From Candidatus Parcubacteria bacterium (lineage in GTDB: Bacteria > Patescibacteriota > Minisyncoccia > Sungbacterales > SURF-37), in NCBI GenBank assembly GCA_003599755.1, contig QZJO01000012.1, positions 1 through 57,289 on the forward strand: a stretch of DNA of 57,289 nucleotides. The letters are read 5' to 3'. Shown here in pieces: positions 27,189 to 36,727 of the stretch. Numbering within the stretch: position 1 is the first letter of the stretch; each line of letters begins with the position of its first letter. Position numbers and translations under genes: made by a program. The notes under the pieces are model-generated. The model ran no database searches and was not told where the DNA came from. It saw only the letters and a program-made list of their open reading frames with translations.

Positions 27189-28283
27189 ATGCCGCCGCAT
27201 ATGGCCATGACCGTCAAACAACTCATGCATTGGTATGAACGCTACCTCGCGCCGGTGGCGTTTTTCGCGGGCTTTATGCTCGATGCGTTCACGCTCACGC
27301 GCGTGGACGTAGCATGGGAAAATATCATTCTCGTCGGGCATTTGTGCATCGCCGCGGCCGGCATTCTTCTCATCAATGCGCTCGAGGCCAACCGCTTGCC
27401 GGCATGGATCAGCGAGCGCTTCGCGCCGCTCTTTCCGCTCATGGTGCAATTTTCGTTCGGCGCCCTGTTCAGCGGCTTTACGGTGCTCTATTTCCGCAGC
27501 GGATCGCTGACGGCAAGCTGGCTCTTTTTGCTGATCCTGGCCGCGTTCTTGATCGGCAACGAATTCTTGCGCGAGCGCTATCGGCATCTGGCGTTCCACG
27601 GCAGCATCTATTTTCTTGTGCTCTTCGCGTATCTGATATTCGCGGTTGCGGTCGCGATGCGCGAAGTCGGCCCGCGCCCGTTTCTGGTCGCCGGCCTCGG
27701 AGCGCTCGGACTCATCGCGTTGCTCATGACCGCGCTTTGGCGTATCGCGCCCGCTCGCTTTCATGAGAACCGCGCGAAGTTTTTCGCCGGCGTGGCCAGC
27801 GTATACGCGGCATTCAATATTTTATATTTTACGAATGAGATTCCGCCCATCCCGCTCTCGTTGAAGCATGCGGGGATCTATCACTCGGCGGCGTACGAAG
27901 GCGCGGCGTTGCGGACCACGTACGAGGCGCCGCCCTGGTACCGCTTTTGGCAGGAAACCAACTCGACGTTCAACTGGCAGCCGGGCGAACCGGTATACGC
28001 GGTCAGTGCGGTGTTCGCGCCGGCCGCGATCCAGGCCGACATCGTACACCACTGGCTGTTTTACGACGCGTCGGCGGGGGACTGGGTGGAGCGCGGTCGC
28101 TATAGCTACGCAATCGTCGGCGGCCGTAGCGACGGCTACCGGGGCTTTTCTTTCAAACAGGCAATCGAGCCGGGCCGCTGGCGCGTGGATATCCGTACCG
28201 GGCGCGGCGAACTTCTGGGCCGCGTGCGATTTACCATCGTAACCGCCGGCGGCGCGATTCCGCTCAGCGCGCGCGAGCTGTAG
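27189..28283 (+). CDS. Membrane protein with C-terminal DUF2914-like domain
   Basis: About 7 TM segments then VHHWLFYDASAGDWVERGRYSYAIVGGRSDGYRGFSFK...GRWRVDIRT. Confidence 0.75.
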   Translation: MPPHMAMTVKQLMHWYERYLAPVAFFAGFMLDAFTLTRVDVAWENIILVGHLCIAAAGILLINALEANRLPAWISERFAPLFPLMVQFSFGALFSGFTVLYFRSGSLTASWLFLLILAAFLIGNEFLRERYRHLAFHGSIYFLVLFAYLIFAVAVAMREVGPRPFLVAGLGALGLIALLMTALWRIAPARFHENRAKFFAGVASVYAAFNILYFTNEIPPIPLSLKHAGIYHSAAYEGAALRTTYEAPPWYRFWQETNSTFNWQPGEPVYAVSAVFAPAAIQADIVHHWLFYDASAGDWVERGRYSYAIVGGRSDGYRGFSFKQAIEPGRWRVDIRTGRGELLGRVRFTIVTAGGAIPLSAREL

Positions 28284-29100
28284 CCGCCTGCATAGCCGCG
28301 ACGTCATCGTGCAATCGCGCCAAGCGAGGCCCGAGCGCGTCCACGAGGAACCGGGCCGTATCTGCAAGCGCGAGAAACGACGCGCGATCCAGGGTCTGAC
28401 CCTTTTTCACCGCGTAGAGTTTATTGCCAATGAATTCGAACGAATAGCCGTTCCGCTCCGGCCGCAGCAGCTCAGCGATGATTTCGGGCGTGAATATCTC
28501 GAACGCTTCGATTTTGAGATGCTCGTTGACGTGCACTTCGAATTGATCATCGAAATCTGCTCGGATGGAGATGCGCCGCTGGTGCGGCCATTCCAGATCC
28601 AGATCTTTCAAAAACGACTTCGGATCGACTGTCATATCGGGCACGAGGCCATCGAACGAAATTTCCGATACGGCGAAATAATACGTATGCTTGCGCTTGC
28701 CATGGCCGACCACATAGCGATATTGAAACAACCGCATGGGCCGGCCGCGGTATACGCCTTCCAGGATATGACTTGCCGCGCGATTCCTGCCGCGAGCGAA
28801 TAGATTCCCCGCCGCATCCGCGGCATTGCCGTGTTGCGCGTACGTAAACCCGAGCTCACGGGCGAGCGCGCGGAAAAACCGCTCTTCCATACGCATGCGC
28901 GCCAGCGCTATGCCGCCGACAAGCCAGAGCGCCGCCGCGACGAAGCCCCAGAAGGCATTGAACGCCGCTGCGGCAGCGACGCCGAGTGCGAAAAGGCCGA
29001 GCGCGGGACCGAAGAATTTCCAGCCCCAGACGTCAACGATATAGCGCCACACCGCGACGTTGACATCGTGAATCGTGCCGAACGATTGGGCATCATCCAT
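28264..29100 (-). CDS. DUF3137-like membrane protein
   Basis: MDDAQSFGTIHD start, TM pair, ILEGVYRGRPMRLFQYRYVVGHGKRKHTYYFAV. Confidence 0.65.
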   Translation of the reverse strand: MDDAQSFGTIHDVNVAVWRYIVDVWGWKFFGPALGLFALGVAAAAAFNAFWGFVAAALWLVGGIALARMRMEERFFRALARELGFTYAQHGNAADAAGNLFARGRNRAASHILEGVYRGRPMRLFQYRYVVGHGKRKHTYYFAVSEISFDGLVPDMTVDPKSFLKDLDLEWPHQRRISIRADFDDQFEVHVNEHLKIEAFEIFTPEIIAELLRPERNGYSFEFIGNKLYAVKKGQTLDRASFLALADTARFLVDALGPRLARLHDDVAAMQAATARAR

Positions 29101-29148
29101 TGCCGCCAGTATACTATTCTCTGACGAAAGAATCCGTCGCGCCCGCCT

Positions 29149-29604
29149 ATGACCATGTTCAAAACCACCACCGCCAAGACGCCGGCCGAATACATCCGCA
29201 TGCAGCCCGAGCCGCGCCGAACCGATATCGCCAAGCTCCATGCCTTGATCCGGAAAACCGTGCCCCACCTCAAGCCGCACATCCAGATCGGCATGCTCGG
29301 ATACGGATCCTACCACTATCGCTACGCAAGCGGCCGGGAAGGGGATTGGGCGATCATCGGACTCGCCAACCAGAAGAATTACATTTCGCTTTATGTCATG
29401 GCGGCCGAAGGCGGCCGATACATCGCCGAGAAATATAAAAAAGAATTGCCCAAGGCCAGCATCGGCAAAAGCTGTATCCGATTCAGGCGCCTTCTGGATG
29501 TCGATGCGGCCGTGCTCGCGCGGTTGATCAAGGAAGGCGCTCAGGTCATGCAAAAGGCAGGCGCGCAAAGCGCGGAAGCGGTTCGATCCGCACGCGCCAA
29601 ATAG
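29149..29604 (+). CDS. DUF1801 family protein
   Basis: PAEYIRMQPEPRRTDIAKLHALIRKTVPHLKPHIQIGMLGYG. Confidence 0.75.
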   Translation: MTMFKTTTAKTPAEYIRMQPEPRRTDIAKLHALIRKTVPHLKPHIQIGMLGYGSYHYRYASGREGDWAIIGLANQKNYISLYVMAAEGGRYIAEKYKKELPKASIGKSCIRFRRLLDVDAAVLARLIKEGAQVMQKAGAQSAEAVRSARAK

Positions 29605-29623
29605 CCGCCGAATACGACGATCT

Positions 29624-29652
29624 TTGACAGATCGCCGTATTCGGTATATCCT
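29624..29652 (+). promoter_or_regulatory. typA promoter
   Basis: TTGACA-N17-TATCCT, -35 inside inverted repeat cgatct-ttgac-agatcg. Confidence 0.65.
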
Positions 29653-29661
29653 TAGTACATT

Positions 29662-29805
29662 GTCCCCGGGGCAGGGACTTTTTTCATGGATCCCGTTAGA
29701 GGCCGCAGTTCGCCGCTTGTCCGCGAACTCTACGGATCCGTATGGGCATCATTCACTTCTAACAGAATCTCTGGCAGATCGACCGCGACCTGCCTCTAAC
29801 GGGAT
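29662..29805 (+). promoter_or_regulatory. Structured typA leader
   Basis: gtccc/gggac hairpin + T6; atcccgttagaggc (29690-29703) perfectly complementary to gcctctaacgggat (29792-29805) overlapping ATG. Confidence 0.6.
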
Positions 29806-31594
29806 GGAAATACGAAACATTGCCATCATCGCGCACGTGGACCACGGCAAGACCACGCTGACCGACGCGCTCCTGCGCCAAACCGGCTTCATGGGCGAAG
29901 TCGGGTCCATGGATTCCAACGCTCTGGAGCAAGAGCGGGGGATTACGATTTACTCCAAAAACGCCTCGATTCTCTATCGGGATACCAAAATCAATATCGT
30001 CGATACCCCCGGCCATGCTGATTTCGGGTCCGAAGTGGAGCGGGTGCTGCGCTCGATCGATTCAGTGCTTTTGGTCGTGGACGCGCAAGAAGGCCCCATG
30101 CCGCAGACCCGGTTCGTGCTCCGCAAATCGCTGGAACTCGGCATCCGGCCGATCGTCATCATCAACAAGATCGACAAGCCGGCCGCGGATCCCGCGCGCT
30201 GCGAAGAGCAGGTGCTCGAATTGTTCCTGGAGCTCGGCGCGAACGACGCCCAGGCCAATTTTCCGGTCGTCTACGCGATCGGCCGCGACGGCATTGCCAA
30301 ACGGACGCTTACCGAAACATCCGACGATCTGACGCCGCTTTTGGAAACGATCTTGGAATTCGTGCCGGCCACGGACGCGGCCAAAAAGGAAGAACCATTG
30401 CGCTTCCAGCCGTTCAACCTCGGCTACGATAACTTCCTCGGGCGCCTCGCCATCGGCCGCATCCACGAAGGCACGGTGACCGTAGGCCAGCATGTGGTGA
30501 TCAAAAACCAGGCCGGCGCGACGCGCTCGGGAAAAATCATTAAAATATTCACGTTCCGCGGATTGGAAAAAATTGAGGCCGACCGGGCCGAAGCGGGCGA
30601 TATCGCCATGCTCGCGGGCCTCGGCGACATCGATATCGGCGAGACTGTGGCCGAAACCGCGGACGCCGAACCGCTGCCGGCCATCGCCGTGGACGAACCG
30701 ACGATCGTACTGAAATTTTTGGTCAATAATTCGCCGTTCGCCGGCCGCGAAGGGAAATTCGTCACGTCGCGCCAGATCCGCGAGCGGCTCGAACGCGAAC
30801 TTCAAGTCAATGTCGGATTGCGCGTCGATTTTGCCGAGGCCGACGCGTTTACGGTCTACGGCCGGGGCGAGCTGCACATCGCGATCCTCCTCGAAACCAT
30901 GCGCCGCGAAGGGTACGAGCTGCAGGTCTCGCAGCCGCAGGCGATTTTGCAACACCGGCCGGACGGTATCTATGAGCCGTTCGAGGAAGTGGTCGTGGAT
31001 ACGCCGAGCGCCTGGCAAGGCACGATCATCGAGCGGCTCGGCACGCGGGGATTCGTGGTCCAGAACATGCACGTCGCCGGCGATGCCGTACGCCTCATCT
31101 TCGAGGGACCGACGCGGGGATTGCTCGGCTATCGAAACCAGTTCGTCATCGATACCAAAGGCGAAGGAATTTTATCATCGCGCTTCCTCGCGTTCCGCCC
31201 GTATGCGGGCGACATCAATAAGCGCCCCACCGGATCCATGATTTCCATGACCACGGGCAAAGCCCTCGCCTACGCGCTCTGGAATCTCCAGGAGCGGGGC
31301 GCGATCTATATCAAACCTAACACCGACGTGTACGAGGGCATGGTGATCGGCAACACGGCCAAAGGGGAGGAAATGGCGGTCAACCCGACCAAGGGTAAGC
31401 AGCTGACTAACGTCCGCGCCGCGGCGTCGGACGAGGCGATCGATTTGGTGCCGCCCCAGGAGCTGACGATCGAGCGGGGGCTCGAAATCATGGCTGCCGA
31501 CGAATACCTTGAGATCACGCCCCAAGGCGTGCGCCTGCGCAAGCAGCATCTGACCGCCGTGGACCGCACGCGCGCCAAGCGCGATGGCCGCTAA
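29804..31594 (+). CDS. typA: Translational GTPase TypA/BipA
   Basis: [37 protein letters not shown]-terminal [17 protein letters not shown]. Confidence 0.97.
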   Translation: MEIRNIAIIAHVDHGKTTLTDALLRQTGFMGEVGSMDSNALEQERGITIYSKNASILYRDTKINIVDTPGHADFGSEVERVLRSIDSVLLVVDAQEGPMPQTRFVLRKSLELGIRPIVIINKIDKPAADPARCEEQVLELFLELGANDAQANFPVVYAIGRDGIAKRTLTETSDDLTPLLETILEFVPATDAAKKEEPLRFQPFNLGYDNFLGRLAIGRIHEGTVTVGQHVVIKNQAGATRSGKIIKIFTFRGLEKIEADRAEAGDIAMLAGLGDIDIGETVAETADAEPLPAIAVDEPTIVLKFLVNNSPFAGREGKFVTSRQIRERLERELQVNVGLRVDFAEADAFTVYGRGELHIAILLETMRREGYELQVSQPQAILQHRPDGIYEPFEEVVVDTPSAWQGTIIERLGTRGFVVQNMHVAGDAVRLIFEGPTRGLLGYRNQFVIDTKGEGILSSRFLAFRPYAGDINKRPTGSMISMTTGKALAYALWNLQERGAIYIKPNTDVYEGMVIGNTAKGEEMAVNPTKGKQLTNVRAAASDEAIDLVPPQELTIERGLEIMAADEYLEITPQGVRLRKQHLTAVDRTRAKRDGR

Positions 31595-33261
31595 TACGGC
31601 CGGACTGCCGAATACTCGTCGGCGATGTCCACCACCTCCGGATCGCCGCGATAACGAATCCGGCTTGCGTTCTGGGCGGTTCCGGTCAACTGTTTGATTA
31701 CCTGCACGGTGATGCGCGATCCGTTTTTCGCCGTGGCCGTGACCCGGTCACCCGCGAATCCAAGCGCGCTGATGTGCGAACCATTTTGGGCGATGAACTC
31801 CGTGCTCGACGCTGCGCCGAAAAGATCCGCATTCGAAGCGTTCTCGAGCGCGAGCGCGAGCGACCCGACGAAAAGATCGGCATCGAGAAAACTGGCGTTT
31901 TCGACGGTCGCGCGGAATTCTTCTGCGCGCCATGATTCCACTTCGACGGCCGAACCATTCGCGATCGACAACAGATCAAGCTCGGGCAGCGTGACGTGCA
32001 CGGTCGCGCTCGAGAGAAAACAAAACAAGCAGATTTTTTCTTCGGGAATATCGGCGATAAAAAGCGTACCGTCTTGGACTCGCACGTCGGTGCGCTCGAT
32101 GGCGCGCTCGGTGCCGGTCACCCGAACGGCGTACGCCTCGCCTTGGGTAACCACGGCCCGCCGCCCGCCGCTGACCGCGATCGAGCGAAACTCTGCCGTG
32201 GCGACGGTTTTCTCGCCTTCACGATACATCGGACTCTCGGCCCGCAGCCGTTGGTATTCAACGGCGAGCCGCGAGCCGTTCACCGTGCCCACCGCAATCG
32301 CGCCGAACCACACCACGAGAAGCGCGAAGCCGGCGACTGGGGGTAGCGAACTTCGGCGTCGCATGAGTGCGAGCCCGAGGAACGAAAGGAACAAGAGCGG
32401 GATGCCGACGATGAGCCACGCCGCCCCAAGCGTCGCATACAGCATCCCCGACGAGACATATTCGCGGAGCGGGAATTCAATGACCGATGAATCGATATTG
32501 GAAACGCTTGCCGCCAGCGCGACGGTTACGGCGACGAGCCCGAGGAGTGCGGCAAGAAACAAAAGCGCGCCAACGATACCGACAAGCACCGGAAGCAGAA
32601 CGCCGAGTACGACCCCGATGGCCCGCACGACGCGTCCCAACACGAGGAAGGGGAGCGCGATGGCGCGCCGGAGGGCGCTGGGCGTATCCTGCGACGAATC
32701 GGCGCCACGGTCTTTCATAAAATCCGCGACCGAGGCAAGCGTGATCGGATCGCCGCGCATCTGCAATTTTTCCGTGGCGGTCTTGGCCTCCGGCACGGCA
32801 ATCCAGAGCACGATGTAGGCAAGGATCCCCGCACCGCCGAACACCAGCGAAAACGCGAAGATCAAGCGCACGATAACCGGATCAATGCCAAGGTACGCCG
32901 CTAATCCCGCGGCAACGCCAGCGACGACGCCTGTCTCCGTATCGCGGTACAGTCGCCGACCGCCCGCGCCGCGCGCCGGCGCAGCCGGCGACGCGCCGCC
33001 GCCGAGTTCTTCGGGCGAGCCCATTGCCGCGCGAAGTGCGGCGACGTCGTCCACGGTCAGGATGCGGTCCGGACCGCCGATCTTGGATTCCAGGAATCGT
33101 TCGGCGATGCGCGTCTCGATATCGGCGACGATTTCATCGCGATCATCGAACGCGGCGAAATGGCTGCGGATGGAGTCCAGATATTCGCCGAGCATCTCGT
33201 ACGCGTCCTCCTCCGCGTGAAAGAGCCGGCCGCCGATCGTGATGCTAATTGCTTTTTTCAT
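31591..33261 (-). CDS. PspC-domain membrane protein with C-terminal GIN/DUF2807-like domain
   Basis: RRLYRDTETGVVAGVAAGLAAYLGIDPVIVRLIFA; later FRSIAVSGGRRAVVTQG...NGSRIT repeats. Confidence 0.88.
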   Translation of the reverse strand: MKKAISITIGGRLFHAEEDAYEMLGEYLDSIRSHFAAFDDRDEIVADIETRIAERFLESKIGGPDRILTVDDVAALRAAMGSPEELGGGASPAAPARGAGGRRLYRDTETGVVAGVAAGLAAYLGIDPVIVRLIFAFSLVFGGAGILAYIVLWIAVPEAKTATEKLQMRGDPITLASVADFMKDRGADSSQDTPSALRRAIALPFLVLGRVVRAIGVVLGVLLPVLVGIVGALLFLAALLGLVAVTVALAASVSNIDSSVIEFPLREYVSSGMLYATLGAAWLIVGIPLLFLSFLGLALMRRRSSLPPVAGFALLVVWFGAIAVGTVNGSRLAVEYQRLRAESPMYREGEKTVATAEFRSIAVSGGRRAVVTQGEAYAVRVTGTERAIERTDVRVQDGTLFIADIPEEKICLFCFLSSATVHVTLPELDLLSIANGSAVEVESWRAEEFRATVENASFLDADLFVGSLALALENASNADLFGAASSTEFIAQNGSHISALGFAGDRVTATAKNGSRITVQVIKQLTGTAQNASRIRYRGDPEVVDIADEYSAVRPY

Positions 33262-33604
33262 ATTTCCTGATAAGCGCGGTTATGGATTTCGACAGTGATT
33301 CCCATCCTTCTTCGAGGTTCGCGAGCGCGGCGCGTCCCTGATCGGTGAGCGTATAGTACTTGCGCGGCGGACCCGCCTCGGATTCCACCCAGCGGTACCG
33401 AAGCAGGCCATCGGTGCGCAGCCGGCTCAAGAGGGGATAGAGCGTTCCTTCGACGACCAAAAGGTCGGCGTCTTTGAGCTCGACGAGGATGTCGGACGCG
33501 TAAATTTCGCCCCGCGCGATGATCAGGAGAATGCAAAATTCAAGCGTGCCTTTGCGCATCTGGGCGATCGTATTTTCGCTCGGTATGCGGGTTTCTTGAC
33601 CCAT
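33245..33604 (-). CDS. PadR family transcriptional regulator
   Basis: MRKGTLEFCILLIIARGEIYASDILVEL...VVEGTLYPLLSRL. Confidence 0.93.
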   Translation of the reverse strand: MGQETRIPSENTIAQMRKGTLEFCILLIIARGEIYASDILVELKDADLLVVEGTLYPLLSRLRTDGLLRYRWVESEAGPPRKYYTLTDQGRAALANLEEGWESLSKSITALIRKYEKSN

Positions 33605-33616
33605 AGGAAAACCCTA

Positions 33617-33651
33617 ACACCTAGTACCTTGTTTTGCAAGGTACTAGGTGT
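33617..33651. promoter_or_regulatory. PadR-type operator, perfect inverted repeat (15-bp arms, 5-nt spacer)
   Basis: acacctagtaccttg-ttttg-caaggtactaggtgt between divergent genes. Confidence 0.85.
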
Positions 33652-33681
33652 GTATAAGTTACATCCTGCTGCAACCTCTTG

Positions 33682-33687
33682 TATAAT
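33682..33687 (+). promoter_or_regulatory. -10 element TATAAT, 7 nt before ATG
   Basis: tataat-gggacat-ATG. Confidence 0.65.
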
Positions 33688-33694
33688 GGGACAT

Positions 33695-34333
33695 ATGACT
33701 ACGCGAACCGCTACCATCGTTATCGGCGCGTTGATCGCCGTCGTTATCGGCGCGGCGTGGTATTGGTACGGATCGCTGCCCGACCCGATCGCTTCGCATT
33801 GGAACGCGGCAGGGGAGGCGGACGGCGTCATGGCGAAATTCTGGGGACTTGCGCTCTTCCCGCTGGTTATGGGCGGATTGTTCGGATTATTTCTCCTGAT
33901 ACCGGTCATCGACCCGTTGCGGCGCAACATCGAAGGATTCCGGCGAGAGTTCAATATATTTTTCATCGCCATCATCGCATTTTTCACGTACCTTTTCGCA
34001 TTGGTACTTGCTTGGAATTTCGGCGCGCGGTTTCCATTCGGCGGCGCAATCGCGCCGGCACTTGGCGCTCTCATCTTCCTCATCGGCGTCATTCTTCCGC
34101 GCACGAAGCGGAATTGGTTTTTCGGCATCCGCACGCCCTGGACGCTTTCGTCCGATCGCGCCTGGACCGAAACGCACCGCCTCGGCGGCCGCCTGTTCCA
34201 GATCGCGGGCATCCTGGCGGTCGGCGGCGCAATCGCGCCCTCGTACGCGTTCGTGCTCGCCATCGGGCCGCTCATCGCCGCGGTTCTGATTCTCTTGCCC
34301 TATTCATATATCGCGTACCGGCGCGAACGCTGA
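33695..34333 (+). CDS. SdpI/DUF1648 family membrane protein
   Basis: YGSLPDPIASHWNAAGEADGVMAKF, KRNWFFGIRTPWTLSSDRAWTETHRLGGR. Confidence 0.85.
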   Translation: MTTRTATIVIGALIAVVIGAAWYWYGSLPDPIASHWNAAGEADGVMAKFWGLALFPLVMGGLFGLFLLIPVIDPLRRNIEGFRREFNIFFIAIIAFFTYLFALVLAWNFGARFPFGGAIAPALGALIFLIGVILPRTKRNWFFGIRTPWTLSSDRAWTETHRLGGRLFQIAGILAVGGAIAPSYAFVLAIGPLIAAVLILLPYSYIAYRRER

Positions 34334-34434
34334 TATCCATCCGGTCCCGATGAGCGGATGCCGCATGGTCGCGCGGCGGCTTTTGCTTGAATCGGCGCTG
34401 GTTTCATGCGATCATTGCGCAGCTGCAACGTATC

Positions 34435-35733
34435 ATGCATCGTCTCTTCGCCCTCAAACGGGAATACACGCGCGCCATCCGAGTCGGATGGTTTTTGGCG
34501 CTTCGCCAAATCAAGCGCTCGAACAAAGGCACAACCGCGCTCATCATTTTCATCATGGTACTGACGTTTCTTAACCTGGTGGTCGTATCCGGACTCTTGG
34601 TCGGCCTGATTTCCGGCTCATTCAAACAGTACCGCGAAGGGTATTCGGGCGAAGTCATCATCACCTCGGCTCCGGGCCGCGACTATATCGAAAACTCGCC
34701 CGCGCTCATCTCGTTTCTTGGGCATCATCCAAACGTCACGGCCATGTCTCCGCGCTACACCACATCGGCCCAGATACTCGGCACGCTCAACGACAACCCG
34801 GAAAAAAACGAGCGCCCGAACAGCATCGGCGCCCGCATTGTCGGCATCGATCCGTTGCGCGAGGAAGCGGTAACCGGCTTTTCGCGCTTTATCCTTTCCG
34901 GTTCGCCGCTTGCGGCGGGGGAGGAAGGCGCGATTCTCATCGGCGCCAATCTCATTAAAAAATATTCCTCGTTCGCCGATGCCAATATTCCCGGCCTCAA
35001 TTTCCTTGAAGACGTCGACGTGGGCACGCGCGTACGGGTCACGCTCACGAGCGCGGACGGCAGGGCGGTGCGCAAAGAATTTATCGTGCGCGGCATCGTG
35101 AAAAGCAAAGTCGACGAAATATCAACCCGGGTATTCATAACGTCCAACGAGCTGCGCCGGATGCTGCCCGTCCATAAGGAACAGGTTCAGGAAATCGCCG
35201 TGAAGACCGATGCCGCTTACGCGTCGGCACTCGTCCGGCAATCCAAGCAATTCATGGGGTCGAATGCCGCGCGCATTCAGACCGCGGACGAGGCCATCCC
35301 ATCGTTCCTGCGCGACATCGAGGCCACCATGACGGTACTCGGCAATGCACTGTCATCCATCGCGCTCGTTGTCGCTTCTATTACGGTATTCATTGTGGTC
35401 TTCATCAACGCGGTGACGAAGCGCAAATTCATCGGGATCATGAAAGGCATCGGCATTAGCCCGCGCGCGATCCAATTTTCCTATATTTTCCAGGCGCTAT
35501 TTTACGGTATCGCCGGTTCCATCATCGGCCTCATACTCACGTTCGCCGTACTCCGGCCGTATTTCAATGCGCATCCGATCGACTTTCCGTTTTCCGACGG
35601 GATTCTGGTCGCCACGCCGGCGGGCGCGGCCGCGCGCGTTGCGATCCTGCTCGCGGTGACCTTGATCGCCGGCTACTTGCCTGCGAAGCTTATCGTGCGC
35701 AAAAATACGCTCGACTCTATTCTCGGCCGCTGA
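34435..35733 (+). CDS. FtsX/MacB-type ABC transporter permease
   Basis: MacB-like periplasmic domain, four TM, RKFIGIMKGIGISPRAIQ. Confidence 0.88.
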   Translation: MHRLFALKREYTRAIRVGWFLALRQIKRSNKGTTALIIFIMVLTFLNLVVVSGLLVGLISGSFKQYREGYSGEVIITSAPGRDYIENSPALISFLGHHPNVTAMSPRYTTSAQILGTLNDNPEKNERPNSIGARIVGIDPLREEAVTGFSRFILSGSPLAAGEEGAILIGANLIKKYSSFADANIPGLNFLEDVDVGTRVRVTLTSADGRAVRKEFIVRGIVKSKVDEISTRVFITSNELRRMLPVHKEQVQEIAVKTDAAYASALVRQSKQFMGSNAARIQTADEAIPSFLRDIEATMTVLGNALSSIALVVASITVFIVVFINAVTKRKFIGIMKGIGISPRAIQFSYIFQALFYGIAGSIIGLILTFAVLRPYFNAHPIDFPFSDGILVATPAGAAARVAILLAVTLIAGYLPAKLIVRKNTLDSILGR

Positions 35734-35863
35734 CCCGCCTGCGTTTTTGTCCTACTATGCGTTTGCGTTCATATGCATCTCGAAGAACGGGTGATATGAG
35801 ATTCACCACCCAAAGCGATCATGCCCTATTCCGTAAGGACAGAAATTTAGGCGGGCTGATTCC

Positions 35864-36538
35864 ATGATCCGCGCCACGCAACTGGTCAAAACTTACGGCA
35901 GCGGCGAACTCTCGCTGACCGTGCTGAAGCATCTAAATCTGGAAATTCAAGACGGCGAGTTCGTCGCGGTGGTCGGCCCGTCGGGAGCCGGAAAATCCAC
36001 GCTCTTGTATCAGTTGTCGCTCTTGGACGAACCGACCGAGGGCGAGGTATACCTCGACGGCATCAAAACCTCGGGGTTGAGTCAGGCCGAAAAGACGCTC
36101 CTGCGCCTGCATAAACTCGGCTACGTATTCCAAGATTACGCCCTGCTGCCGGAGCTCAACGCGATAGAAAACGTGACTCTGCCGATGCTGATGCAGGGCC
36201 TCGCGGAATCCGAAGCAAAAGACCGCGCGCGCCATGCACTCGGCCGCATCGGACTTTCCGACAAACTTCAAAATCTGCCGAGCCAGCTTTCCGGCGGGCA
36301 GCAGCAGCGGGTTTCCATCGCCCGCGCGATCGCGCACGACCCGCATATCCTCTTTGCCGACGAGCCGACGGCGAACCTCGACTCGGCCAACGGCCAGCGG
36401 GTCATGGAAGCGTTTCGAGATCTCCACGCCGAAGGCCAAACCATCATCATGGTGACGCACGAAGAGGAATACTCGCGCCATGCCCGGCGCGTGATATCGC
36501 TCAAAGACGGTGCTATTGTTTCGGATACCCGGACATAA
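35864..36538 (+). CDS. LolD/MacB-type ABC transporter ATPase
   Basis: Walker A GPSGAGKST, LSGGQQQRVSIARAIAHDP, LFADEPTANLD. Confidence 0.93.
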   Translation: MIRATQLVKTYGSGELSLTVLKHLNLEIQDGEFVAVVGPSGAGKSTLLYQLSLLDEPTEGEVYLDGIKTSGLSQAEKTLLRLHKLGYVFQDYALLPELNAIENVTLPMLMQGLAESEAKDRARHALGRIGLSDKLQNLPSQLSGGQQQRVSIARAIAHDPHILFADEPTANLDSANGQRVMEAFRDLHAEGQTIIMVTHEEEYSRHARRVISLKDGAIVSDTRT

Positions 36539-36547
36539 CGACTCCCC

Positions 36548-36727
36548 ATGCATCCTCGTACGGTGTTATATATCGGCGCCGGCATCGTCATCCTTCTCGT
36601 GATCGGCGGCATGGTGTTCGAGCCCGAACCCGCGCCGGCCGATCCCGATCCGCGGTATCCCGTTGAACCGCCGTTTGCGGAGCCGAAACCGCGGCCGATC
36701 GAAGCGGCCGACATGTCCAATCCATGA
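36548..36727 (+). CDS. Small single-TM protein (59 aa) with Pro-rich tail
   Basis: MHPRTVLYIGAGIVILLVIGGMVFEPEPAPADPDPRYPVEPPFAEPKPRPIEAADMSNP; ATGA overlap with next gene; not in supplied track. Confidence 0.55.
   Translation: MHPRTVLYIGAGIVILLVIGGMVFEPEPAPADPDPRYPVEPPFAEPKPRPIEAADMSNP

Noticed and set aside
29650-29662. CCTTAGTACATTG near the typA transcription start resembles a PadR operator half-site (11/13)
   Set aside because: Only one half-site, and an 11/13 match is expected about once by chance in a window this size.
29624-29803. In-frame 60-aa N-terminal extension of TypA
   Set aside because: TypA homologs start at the [18 protein letters not shown] region; the upstream DNA fits a promoter and structured leader.
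29690-29805. Interpretation of the typA 14-bp inverted repeat as MITE terminal repeats
   Set aside because: No target-site duplication and arm 2 coincides exactly with the typA initiation region; cis-regulation is more economical, though a genome-wide copy search would settle it.
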